This document shows, piece by piece, positions 1 to 7,609 of a stretch of DNA of 49,757 bases. Location of the stretch: assembly GCA_017962275.1 (NCBI GenBank), contig JAGCVQ010000049.1, positions 1-49,757 of the forward strand. Direction: 5' to 3'. The number at the start of each line of letters is the position of its first letter. Within the stretch, counting starts at the first letter, position 1. Origin of the DNA: Bacteroidales bacterium (GTDB lineage Bacteria; Bacteroidota; Bacteroidia; Bacteroidales; WCHB1-69). Under the pieces are notes generated by a model that was not told where the DNA came from, searched no databases, and saw only the letters and a list, made by a program, of their open reading frames with translations. The position numbers and the translations under genes were made by a program.

Positions 1-2
1 AT

Positions 3-308
3 CCTCAGACCAGTACAGGCTCAACAGAGGTGTGCAACAACGACTCAGGCGATGATTACGATGAAACAGGCAATGATTTGGTCAATGAGAATGACTTTGA
101 CCAATATAAGGATAATGTTCCTGCCACCGAACTCCAAACACCTACAACTAAAGTCACTAATCCTACGTCTGATGGCCAAACTGCTAACTACAAACTGCTA
201 ACTCCTAACCATCCCGAGCCCGTCACCGTCAAGAAAACCGTGGTCCAGCGCGACACGGTGATCATCAATGAAACTGTCATCCTGAAAGATACCGTATATG
301 TACCGTAA
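3..308 (+). CDS. 3' end of an unrecognised gene, open at the window edge
   Basis: The reading frame is open from base 3 to a TAA at 306-308, so the gene begins outside the window. A GTG at base 30 is the first possible start inside the window, but there is no reason to prefer it. The visible part is about 100 residues, hydrophilic and acidic, rich in Asn, Asp and Thr. It ends in a run of alternating beta-like units around DTV (RDTVIINETVILKDTVYV). The next gene carries the same DTV/DTI-type repeats just after its signal peptide and overlaps this one by 11 bases, so the two are probably co-transcribed and related in function at the envelope. I do not recognise a family. Confidence 0.5.
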   Translation, partial: PQTSTGSTEVCNNDSGDDYDETGNDLVNENDFDQYKDNVPATELQTPTTKVTNPTSDGQTANYKLLTPNHPEPVTVKKTVVQRDTVIINETVILKDTVYVP

Positions 309-1260
309 GCTCCTTTTCTTGATTGTCTTGATGACGGCAACGAGCCTTTTCGCGCAAAATCCCGACACAATCTATGTGTACGAGACGGTAATCGAGCACG
401 ACACGCTCATTTCCCGCGACACGACCTGGGTGCATGACACGGTTTTCTTGCATAAGCCGACTGTTCCTAACGACACGCCGAAAACCACGTCTCCTTCTTA
501 TTTTCCAGAATATCAAGAAGAAGAGGACTTTGTAGAGGAAGCAGAGTTGGACCAGCCGGGCAAATCAACGAAACGTACCAAGACCAAGAAAGAGAGATCC
601 CAGCCGCAGTGGCTGTATGAGGAGCTCTACCGTCACGAAATCAAGCTGGAGGTTTGCGACCCGTACATGCTCGCGCTTTTCGACCGCTATTTCGTCTATG
701 TCTATCCGCGAGGGATGAGTCCGGCGGAATATCGGGACAGGAACTTACTGGGCTTTTCTTACCACACTTCACCGTTATACGCTCTATCCACCCATTTCCG
801 CGTCAACAAATGGTTCTGGTTCGGCGTGATGGTGAGCTATGCGCACATCGACGATATAGAATCCAAAAAACCTTTGTTGAACGTCTCGGATCACAATGGC
901 GTGAATCCATCTGAATCGTACACGGGACCGATTTGCATCCGCCGATACAACGTCTTCACGCTGATGCCCGAACTGAGGTTTTCGTACCTCAACCGCGAAC
1001 ACCTGACCCTCTATTCGGGAATCTCCATCGGAATCACAAAGTTCTACGGAAAATTCACCATCCTCAACATCGAGGAAGAGGGTCCCATCCACCCCTATAT
1101 TACTGCTGGCGACAAGGGCAACAGTGCCCCCACCCTCTTCGCATCGGCTCATGTCACGTTAATCGGGGTGAAGGTGGGTTGGAAGCATTGGTTCGCCAGT
1201 GCGGAGTTGGGCGCGGGCTTCAAGGGCGTCGGCGCAGTCGGCATCGGTTACGAATTTTAA
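298..1260 (+). CDS. Putative outer-membrane or periplasmic beta-rich protein with signal peptide
   Basis: 320 residues. The N-terminus is a clear signal peptide (MYRKLLFLIVLMTATSLFAQ) with cleavage likely after AQ. Residues 23-55 contain repeated DT-x-(V/W/I) units, then comes a Glu/Lys-rich linker, then from about residue 105 aromatic, alternating segments ending in GAVGIGYEF. A final phenylalanine after a glycine-rich strand is typical of outer-membrane beta-barrels. It overlaps the preceding gene by 11 bases, which suggests translational coupling. No catalytic motif is visible and no named family is recognised. The barrel assignment is an inference from composition and the C-terminal residue. 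Confidence 0.6.
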   Translation: MYRKLLFLIVLMTATSLFAQNPDTIYVYETVIEHDTLISRDTTWVHDTVFLHKPTVPNDTPKTTSPSYFPEYQEEEDFVEEAELDQPGKSTKRTKTKKERSQPQWLYEELYRHEIKLEVCDPYMLALFDRYFVYVYPRGMSPAEYRDRNLLGFSYHTSPLYALSTHFRVNKWFWFGVMVSYAHIDDIESKKPLLNVSDHNGVNPSESYTGPICIRRYNVFTLMPELRFSYLNREHLTLYSGISIGITKFYGKFTILNIEEEGPIHPYITAGDKGNSAPTLFASAHVTLIGVKVGWKHWFASAELGAGFKGVGAVGIGYEF

Positions 1261-1310
1261 CTTCAATAAGATAAACATCTTAATATCAGAAATTTATAAT
1301 ATCAAACAAT

Positions 1311-1772
1311 ATGAATAAAATCAAAACATTTTTCGCATTCGGATTATTAAGTTTGTGCGTAATGTGTATGTCGTGCTCGCGCGATCAACAGTATTCCTCC
1401 ACCATCAGATTCTTTATAGACGGCAAGGAAATCACAACAGATACCATCACCGTTGCGCTCAATTCCTATCAGGAAATACGGATTGAATCCTACGCGCCAC
1501 AGTTCATTGATGGGATTCGTTATTATTGGCAGGCTCCCACCGGGTATCCTCAGGAACTGTCTCATAACGGCACACCCGAGATGTTCCGATTGCTCACCCA
1601 ATCATTTGGCGATTTTATTACGGTGAACAACGTAAGCGGCTACACAGAAAGCGCCTTGTTCTTTATGCTCTTCAGCGATGAAATCTATCATTCCGGCGAC
1701 CTTTGCAAGCTGCGGGTGAACTTCTCGGATTCCGGCTACTATGAGAGGGTACTGAATATCAGGGTGGAGTGA
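1311..1772 (+). CDS. Putative lipoprotein of unknown function
   Basis: 153 residues. The N-terminus is a type II signal: Lys-rich start, hydrophobic stretch and a lipobox ending in CMSC, so the mature protein would start at Cys22 and be lipid-anchored. The rest is a beta-rich domain without a motif I recognise. It lies 50 bases behind the putative outer-membrane gene on the same strand and is followed by a strong terminator, so it is probably the last gene of that unit. Its size and context suggest a small envelope-associated lipoprotein; nothing more specific can be said. Confidence 0.6.
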   Translation: MNKIKTFFAFGLLSLCVMCMSCSRDQQYSSTIRFFIDGKEITTDTITVALNSYQEIRIESYAPQFIDGIRYYWQAPTGYPQELSHNGTPEMFRLLTQSFGDFITVNNVSGYTESALFFMLFSDEIYHSGDLCKLRVNFSDSGYYERVLNIRVE

Positions 1773-1794
1773 TGTTGTTTAGGCAAAAGGCAAT

Positions 1795-1832
1795 AAAAAA
1801 AACAGCTTCCAACGAAGCTGTTTTTTTTTTTG
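1795..1832. terminator. Bidirectional rho-independent terminator
   Basis: A perfect 9-bp stem (AACAGCTTC at 1801-1809 with GAAGCTGTT at 1814-1822, loop CAAC) has an A-run on its left and a T-run on its right. It can terminate the lipoprotein gene on the plus strand and the tRNA transcript on the minus strand. Confidence 0.85.
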
Positions 1833-1907
1833 TGGGACGTACTGGACTCGAACCAGTGACCTCTGCCGTGTGAAGGCAGCGCTCTGAACCGACTGGGCTA
1901 ACGTCCC
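1833..1907 (-). tRNA. tRNA-Val (anticodon CAC)
   Basis: Read on the minus strand, the sequence folds as a 75-nt cloverleaf. The acceptor stem is GGGACGT/ACGTCCC with discriminator A. The anticodon stem CTGCC/GGCAG encloses the loop TTCACAC, giving anticodon CAC (codon GUG). The T-arm contains GGTTCGAGTCC. CCA is not encoded. It is followed directly by the bidirectional terminator. Confidence 0.9.
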
Positions 1908-2017
1908 TCATTTGCGGCTGCAAAAATACACTTTTTTTGATTTCACCGAGCAGTTTGATGATATTTTTTCTTCGGAAAGTTTTTGCCACTATATCATATT
2001 GTGTATCACCATGTTAC

Positions 2018-2056
2018 ATCGCCCCCACACTGCGGCTTGCGCCTTGTGTGGGGTTA
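2018..2056 (+). repeat. REP-like interspersed palindromic repeat, copy 1
   Basis: An imperfect inverted repeat: CCCCCACAC, then CTGCGGCTTGCGCCTTG, then TGTGGGG. A closely similar copy lies in inverse orientation at 26180-26216. It sits in the gap between the tRNA and the RecD-like helicase gene. The RAYT-type transposase at the right end of the window is the kind of enzyme that acts on such elements. Confidence 0.6.
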
Positions 2057-2098
2057 ATTGCACTTCGTGCGTGTTGTCCCTTCGGGACTGCTTAAGGA

Positions 2099-2135
2099 AT
2101 TATTCTTCATTATACATTCTTCATTATGCATTCTC
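2099..2135. repeat. Short-period degenerate repeat (ATTCTTCATTAT type)
   Basis: Successive ATTCTTCATTATACATTCTTC-like units of about 13 bases run into the 3' end of the helicase gene. Similar ATTCTTCATT strings occur at about 3617-3655 and ATTCTTAATTCT strings at about 16575-16620, so this is a dispersed low-complexity spacer class rather than a single tandem array. Confidence 0.5.
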
Positions 2136-3554
2136 GAACATTTCATCCTGAAATCCGAGCAAATAGACCTTTTCCGTGCTGCGGGTGACGGCGGTGTACA
2201 TCCAGCGGAGGTACTCCTTGTCGATGGTGTTGTCGGGCAAGTAGCCCTGGTCGATGAGCACGTGCTTCCACTGTCCGCCCTGCGTCTTGTGGCAGGTCAG
2301 CGCATAGGCGAATTTCACCTGCACCGCGTTCAGATACGGATCCTCCTTGATTTTCAAGAACCGCGCCCGAGGGTTCACAATGTCCATATAATCCTCCGCC
2401 ACCGCATAATAGAGCTTCTGATTAGCCTCATGGGAAAGCGACGGCCCGTCGCAATCAAGGGTTTCGAGAATGATTTTCATATCAACGTAGGGATGCTCGG
2501 GATAATCGCACAACCGAGCGGTAATGTCGGCGAAGTGGAAGCCGTAGAGTTCCTGCTGCTTGTGGATGGACATGATCTCCATGATGTCGCCGTTGGCCAA
2601 GAAACCGGCCTCGGAGGTAACCTCATCCAACCAGTAATAGTTGTTCTTCACCGCCATGATGTAATCCCCTGTGGCAATGACGTTTTCGCGAAACAGCACA
2701 CGGCTGCGGACGGCGTTGTTATACTGGAACGCCCGCTTGTTGGAACGGGTCACCAACACGATTTCGTCGTGGTCGTGGTCGTTGTAGAGGGTGTTCAGCA
2801 GTTCCTCCATCTCGCCACCGTTGATGCGCCGGAAGTCCTCGAATTTTCGCCCGCTGAACATCGGGAAAGAGTAGTCACCGACGTTGATCTTGTCGCGCAC
2901 CAGCGTGGCGTTGTAGAGGATGCCAGAATCCAGTGACTGCCGCACGACATCGGTGAGTTTCGCGCCGAAAACCTCCACGTTGTAGGCACTTTTGAGGTAG
3001 TCGGCATCGAGCGCGGGGCTCTCGTCCGCGTGTACGGGCGGCAGCTGCGCGTCGTCGCCCACGAGGAGCATCCGGTTGCTGTCGCCGAGATAGACAAACT
3101 CCATCAGATCGTCCAGCAAACTGTTGCCCATCAGGTCGTTAACGCTTCCCTGCGCGGAAATCATCGACGCCTCATCCACGATGAAGAGCGTATGCGCATC
3201 CTTGTTCTCGCGACGCACGAATTTGCGGACACCCTCCTTGCTATAGACGCGGTAGATCCATTTATGGATGGTGTATGCCTTGCGCCCGGCGTACTGCGAC
3301 AGCACCTTGGCGGCACGTCCCGTGGGCGCGAGCATCACGATGTGCACGCCGATGTCCGCAAGGGTCTTCACGAGCGCACTCACGAGGCTGGTCTTGCCGG
3401 TGCCGGCATATCCCGACAGCTGGAACAGGAAGTTGTCGCCCTTGCCGTAGATGAAGTCGGCAAGCCGCTCCATCGCCTCGGCTTGGCTCGCGGTCGGCTC
3501 GAACCCGAAATTCCGCCGCAAATTCTCCTGAAATGTGCCTTTGCTCCTGTCCAT
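2124..3554 (-). CDS. RecD-like ATP-dependent DNA helicase (SF1B)
   Basis: 476 residues from the chosen start. Residues 48-56 are a Walker A motif (GYAGTGKTS), followed by the helicase Ia-type motif LAPTGRAAKVLS, the Walker B/DEA motif FIVDEASMIS, and QLPPV with a Q motif. The C-terminus holds the UvrD/RecD motifs (ALTCHKTQGGQW and YTAVTRSTEKVYLLGF). This is the short RecD2/Dda-like helicase common in Bacteroidetes, presumably for DNA repair or recombination. The frame stays open to an ATG at 3596, but a good promoter -7 box lies at 3573-3580, downstream of that ATG. The ATG at 3554 is therefore preferred. It is divergent from parC. Confidence 0.85.
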   Translation of the reverse strand: MDRSKGTFQENLRRNFGFEPTASQAEAMERLADFIYGKGDNFLFQLSGYAGTGKTSLVSALVKTLADIGVHIVMLAPTGRAAKVLSQYAGRKAYTIHKWIYRVYSKEGVRKFVRRENKDAHTLFIVDEASMISAQGSVNDLMGNSLLDDLMEFVYLGDSNRMLLVGDDAQLPPVHADESPALDADYLKSAYNVEVFGAKLTDVVRQSLDSGILYNATLVRDKINVGDYSFPMFSGRKFEDFRRINGGEMEELLNTLYNDHDHDEIVLVTRSNKRAFQYNNAVRSRVLFRENVIATGDYIMAVKNNYYWLDEVTSEAGFLANGDIMEIMSIHKQQELYGFHFADITARLCDYPEHPYVDMKIILETLDCDGPSLSHEANQKLYYAVAEDYMDIVNPRARFLKIKEDPYLNAVQVKFAYALTCHKTQGGQWKHVLIDQGYLPDNTIDKEYLRWMYTAVTRSTEKVYLLGFQDEMFENA

Positions 3555-3572
3555 AATCGCAAATTGAGGCCG

Positions 3573-3603
3573 CAAATGTACACAATTTTCCTCCATGTCG
3601 CAA
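3573..3603 (-). promoter_or_regulatory. Bacteroidetes-type promoter of the RecD-like helicase
   Basis: On the minus strand, TACATTTG (3573-3580) matches the -7 consensus TAnnTTTG, with a TTG about 20 bases upstream as -33. Its position, about 20 bases before the ATG at 3554, fixes that start. Confidence 0.6.
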
Positions 3604-3661
3604 CATCACACAGCCTTTCTTATTCTTCATTCTCAATTCTTCATTCTTCATTAAAATTTCG

Positions 3662-3669
3662 TATCTTCG
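3662..3669 (+). promoter_or_regulatory. Possible -7 promoter element of parC
   Basis: TATCTTCG resembles the TAnnTTTG consensus (one mismatch) and lies 20 bases before the parC ATG. No clear -33 TTG is seen. Confidence 0.4.
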
Positions 3670-3688
3670 CGGCTTAAAACCAAAACCT

Positions 3689-6454
3689 ATGTCCGAAGAA
3701 TTTGAAGACGAAGAATTGACCGAAGAAACCCCTGAAAACTCGGGTGAAGTCATTATCCCTGAGGAAGATACAGATACGAGCACGCAAGACGAGTCGGGAT
3801 TGCACAAGGTGATTTTCGCGCAGTCGATGTACCGCGAATGGTACTTGGACTACGCCTCCTATGTCATCCTTGACCGCGCTTTTCCCGACGTTTACGACGG
3901 CCTCAAGCCCGTGCAACGCCGTATCCTGCACTCCATGGACGAACTGGAAGACGGCCGTTTCAACAAGGTGGCCAACATCGTGGGCAACACCATGAAGTAC
4001 CACCCGCACGGTGACCAGTCCATCGGGGCGGCCTTGGTGCAGATGGGGCAGAAGCACCTGCTCATCGACACGCAGGGTAACTGGGGCAACATTCTCACCG
4101 GCGACGATGCGGCGGCACCCCGTTATATCGAGGCGCGGCTCACCGCTTTCGCCAAGGAGGTGGTTTTCAACCACAAGACCACCGAATGGCAGGTCTCTTA
4201 CGACGGCCGTAACCGCGAACCTATCGCGCTGCCCGTGAAGTTCCCGCTGCTGCTCGCCCAAGGCGTGAAGGGCATCGGCGTGGGCATGTCCACCCTCATC
4301 CTGCCCCACAACTTCAACGAGCTCATCGACGCTTCCGTACACATCCTCAAAGGCGAGGATTTCGAGATTTACCCCGACTTCCCCACCGGCGGCGCCATCG
4401 ACGTGAGCAAATACAACGACGGGGCGCAGGGCGGCAAAATCCGCAACCGTGCCAAAATCAGCATCGTCGATAACAAAACGCTGGTGATCAACGAGATTCC
4501 TTACGGCACCACCACCGAAGACCTCATCTCCGAATCCACGAATTCCATTACCAAGGCCATCGACAACGGCAAGCTGAAAATCAAGAAGATAGATGACAAC
4601 ACGGCGGCGCAGGCCGAGATCTACCTCCACCTGCAACCCGGTGTCTCCCCTGACCAAACCATCGACGCGCTTTACGCCTTCACCGACTGCGAAATCACTT
4701 ACTCCACCAACGCCTGCGTGATTTGGAACGGCAAGCCCGTCTTCACCAACGTCAAGGACATCCTGCGCATCAACACCGAGAACACCCTCAACCTGCTGCG
4801 CAAGGAGCTGCAAATCGAACTCGACGAACTGCGTCAGCAATGGCACAAGGTCTCGTTGGAGAAAATCTTCTTCGAGAAGCGCATCTACAAGGAGTTGGAG
4901 AAGGATGCCGACTCTTGGGACGTGCAGATCGACCGCATCGAGCGCGCCTTCGACCCCTATCGTCCCCTTTTCCGGCAGGAAATCACCCGCGACGACGTCC
5001 TCGCGCTCTGCGAAAAACCCGTGCGCAAAATCTCCAAGTTCGACATCAAGGCCGCGATGGACAAAATCGCCGAGATCGAGCTCAATATGGACGAAGTGCA
5101 GAACCACCTCGACCATCTCGTGGATTATGCCATCAACTACTTCCTCCAATTGAAGAAAAAGTACGGGGCTGACTACAAGCGTCTTACGGAAATCAAAAGC
5201 TTCGACACCATCATCGCGGCTAACGCAGCCGTGGCCAACCAGAAGCTTTACGTCAACAAGAAGGAAGGCTTTATCGGCACCAACCTCAAAAAGGACGACG
5301 ACGTGGAGTTCGCCTGCCTCTGCTCCGACCTGGACGACATCATCGTATTCCACGAGAATGGCGAATGTTCCATCAGCAAGGTGGCCGACAAGCACTTCGT
5401 AGGCAAGCACATCATCCATGCGGAAGTGTTCCGGCGAGGCGATGACCGTCAGATTTACAATATGATCTACTCCGCCGGCGTGAACGGCCCGGTCTATGCC
5501 AAGCGTTTCAACGTGGGCGGTGTCACCCGCGACAAAAAGTACGATCTCGTGAAGGGCAACAGCAACGCCAAAGTGCTCTATTTCACCTCGAATCCGAACG
5601 GCGAGGCCGAGGTGGTGCGCGTGAAGCTCAAACCGAAGCCCAAACTCAAAAAGCGGGAATTCGACTTCGACTTCGGTCAGTTAGCCGTGAAAAACCGCAG
5701 TGCATTAGGCAATATCGTCACCCGCTATCCCGTCGCCTCCATCACGCTGGCCCAGAAGGGTGTCTCCACGCTCAGCGCCATCGATATCTATTTCGAATCC
5801 GCCGTGATGCGCCTCAACACCGACGGCCGCGGCGAATTAGTGGGTTCGTTTCACGAGGACGACAAGATCATAACCATCTATAAATCGGGTAATTACAGAA
5901 TCACTGGATATGAAACCTCCCTTCACTTCGAAGACGACCTCGACATTATCCGCAAGTGGAAACCATCGATGGTCATCACTGCCGTCTATCAGCTGATAAA
6001 GGACAAGAAGTTCTTTATCAAGCGGTTCCAACCCGACACACTGATGAAGAAGGTTGATTTCTACCCCACTGACGGCACGGCCAAACTCATTGACTATTCC
6101 ATCGACTATCTGCCGCAGATCAAGGTGGTCTATCACGCGAAAAAGGCCGATACGGAAGATACCGTCACCGTATTGCCGTGCGCCGAGTTTGTGGAGATGA
6201 CCACCGCCCGCGCAAAAGGCAAACGAATCAGCTTCAACGAGATAAAATCGGTGAAGTTCATTGAGCCGCTACCCTACGAAGAGCCCGAAGAGACTCCCGA
6301 GGAAGAGGAACTTCCCGAAGATGTGGAACCCGTCACCTCCGTCGATGAAGAAATCGCCAAGGAGATTTTCGACACCATCTCCACCGACAAGACCGACATC
6401 CCGACGGAAAATGAAGGGGGCGGAATGCAATTGGGATTGTTTGACGAGGAGTAA
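3689..6454 (+). CDS. parC: DNA topoisomerase IV subunit A (ParC-like type IIA topoisomerase)
   Basis: 921 residues. After an acidic N-terminal extension, the breakage-reunion domain begins near residue 37 with SMYREWYLDYASYVILDRA and GLKPVQRRIL. The catalytic tyrosine is Tyr146 in AAAPRYIEARL, which would form the covalent 5'-phosphotyrosine link with DNA; the NILTGDDAAAPRY context is conserved. A coiled-coil follows (about 385-470), then a C-terminal beta-propeller-like domain and a very acidic tail. The GyrA-box typical of gyrase is not seen, which favours ParC, the decatenase. Its partner ParE is not in the window. At the positions of E. coli ParC Ser80/Glu84 it has Gln and Ala. It is divergent from the helicase gene. 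Confidence 0.88.
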   Translation: MSEEFEDEELTEETPENSGEVIIPEEDTDTSTQDESGLHKVIFAQSMYREWYLDYASYVILDRAFPDVYDGLKPVQRRILHSMDELEDGRFNKVANIVGNTMKYHPHGDQSIGAALVQMGQKHLLIDTQGNWGNILTGDDAAAPRYIEARLTAFAKEVVFNHKTTEWQVSYDGRNREPIALPVKFPLLLAQGVKGIGVGMSTLILPHNFNELIDASVHILKGEDFEIYPDFPTGGAIDVSKYNDGAQGGKIRNRAKISIVDNKTLVINEIPYGTTTEDLISESTNSITKAIDNGKLKIKKIDDNTAAQAEIYLHLQPGVSPDQTIDALYAFTDCEITYSTNACVIWNGKPVFTNVKDILRINTENTLNLLRKELQIELDELRQQWHKVSLEKIFFEKRIYKELEKDADSWDVQIDRIERAFDPYRPLFRQEITRDDVLALCEKPVRKISKFDIKAAMDKIAEIELNMDEVQNHLDHLVDYAINYFLQLKKKYGADYKRLTEIKSFDTIIAANAAVANQKLYVNKKEGFIGTNLKKDDDVEFACLCSDLDDIIVFHENGECSISKVADKHFVGKHIIHAEVFRRGDDRQIYNMIYSAGVNGPVYAKRFNVGGVTRDKKYDLVKGNSNAKVLYFTSNPNGEAEVVRVKLKPKPKLKKREFDFDFGQLAVKNRSALGNIVTRYPVASITLAQKGVSTLSAIDIYFESAVMRLNTDGRGELVGSFHEDDKIITIYKSGNYRITGYETSLHFEDDLDIIRKWKPSMVITAVYQLIKDKKFFIKRFQPDTLMKKVDFYPTDGTAKLIDYSIDYLPQIKVVYHAKKADTEDTVTVLPCAEFVEMTTARAKGKRISFNEIKSVKFIEPLPYEEPEETPEEEELPEDVEPVTSVDEEIAKEIFDTISTDKTDIPTENEGGGMQLGLFDEE

Positions 6455-6457
6455 TGG

Positions 6458-6520
6458 GGTTAGAGGGTTACATGGTTAGAGGGTTACATGGTTAGGTGGT
6501 TACACGGTTACATGGTTAGG
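6458..6520 (+). repeat. Degenerate 16-bp tandem repeat (GGTTAGAGGGTTACAT)
   Basis: Two perfect 16-bp units (6458-6473 and 6474-6489) are followed by degenerate units GGTTAGGTGGTTACAC, GGTTACAT and GGTTAGGGG. The same unit in degenerate form lies at 11945-11974 beside rnpB. The array supplies several in-frame ATGs at the start of the next gene. Confidence 0.85.
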
Positions 6521-7609
6521 GGAGGATGGGTGAAGGTCATTATCACCTTCTCGGTTGTTGTTTGCATCGCGTGCCGTGAGCGTGTGGAGCCTCCTACCCC
6601 GTATGAGATTCCGATTCCCAAAGGGTTTCCGACACTGCTGAACATCCCCGCCGACAATCCCATGACCGTGGAGGGTGTGGAGTTAGGACGGTTGCTCTTC
6701 CACGACCCGCACCTATGCGGTTACACCGGCACGGAACCCGATTCGCTGATGTCGTGTTCCTCCTGTCATCGGAGGGAGTGCAACTACGACTTCGGCACCG
6801 ACAACCCGCGTTTCCCCGACGGAAAACCGCGAGGCCGCACCACGGGAAAGCCTACCATACACAACGTCATGCCGCTCATGAACCTCGTCTTCAACCACGA
6901 GGGTTACCTCTGGAACGGTCTGATTTCCAGCAACAATCCAAATCCGGAGATGCGCACCATCGAGGACATTGTGCGGATGGCCATCATCGCCGACGATGAG
7001 ATGTGCGGAACCGAGGCGAGTGCCGTGGCCGCCATCAAGGCCGACAGCAAGTACCCGCCGCTGTTCAAGAAAGCGTTCGGCACGGAGGAAATCACGATGG
7101 AACGCATCGAAAAGGCCATCGCGCAGTACGTGCGTTCGTTAGTCTCCACCAACAGCAAATTCGACCGTTACCTGCAAGGGCTGGAGCAGCTCACCCCCCA
7201 AGAACTGCACGGATACGTGCTCTTCACCACCGAGGAGGGTGCCGACTGTTTCCACTGCCATGGCAGCAGCGGCAGTCCATTGTTCACCACCAACCTGTTC
7301 TACAACAACGGTTTGGATGCGACCTTCACAGACACGCACGACCGCGCATCGGTCACGGGCGACCCACGCGACCGCGGTGCCTACCGAGCCCCCTCCCTGC
7401 GGAACGTGACCCGCTCCGCGCCCTACATGCATGACGGGCGTTTCCAAACCCTCGACGAGGTGTTGGAATTCTACAACTCGGAAGTCCAGAATTCACCAAC
7501 TATCAGCCCGTTGATGCACCACGTAAACGACGGCGGTGTACGCCTCACCCCTTCCGAAATCGCGGATCTGAAAGCCTTTCTGGAGACATTGACGAACGAA
7601 GAGTTTTAG
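6488..7609 (+). CDS. Di-haem cytochrome c peroxidase (MauG/CcpA family), lipoprotein
   Basis: Up to 373 residues. Two haem-binding CxxCH motifs are present (CSSCH near residue 93 and CFHCH near residue 253), in the order and spacing of bacterial di-haem peroxidases, with conserved RAPSLRNV and YMHDGRF segments in the C-terminal domain. The enzyme would reduce H2O2 in the periplasm using electrons from a c-type donor. A lipobox-like VVCIAC near residue 29 suggests lipid anchoring. The start is uncertain: ATGs at 6488 and 6512 lie inside a tandem repeat, while GTG at 6530 follows GGAGG and gives a compact signal peptide. The 3' end overlaps the convergent membrane-protein gene by 4 bases. Confidence 0.85.
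   Translation: MVRWLHGYMVRGGWVKVIITFSVVVCIACRERVEPPTPYEIPIPKGFPTLLNIPADNPMTVEGVELGRLLFHDPHLCGYTGTEPDSLMSCSSCHRRECNYDFGTDNPRFPDGKPRGRTTGKPTIHNVMPLMNLVFNHEGYLWNGLISSNNPNPEMRTIEDIVRMAIIADDEMCGTEASAVAAIKADSKYPPLFKKAFGTEEITMERIEKAIAQYVRSLVSTNSKFDRYLQGLEQLTPQELHGYVLFTTEEGADCFHCHGSSGSPLFTTNLFYNNGLDATFTDTHDRASVTGDPRDRGAYRAPSLRNVTRSAPYMHDGRFQTLDEVLEFYNSEVQNSPTISPLMHHVNDGGVRLTPSEIADLKAFLETLTNEEF

Noticed and set aside
3555-3596. Upstream ATG at 3596 as start of the RecD-like helicase
   Set aside because: The best promoter -7 box (3573-3580) lies downstream of it, and the extra 14 residues do not match the family.
3674-5419. A 581-codon minus-strand frame opposite parC
   Set aside because: Antisense shadow of a conserved topoisomerase gene, with a Val/Asp/His-rich translation and no motif.
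6458-6520. GGTTA-rich array as a telomere-like or origin element
   Set aside because: It is only about 60 bases and internal to the chromosome. A degenerate copy occurs in another gap, and there are no DnaA boxes or replication genes beside it.
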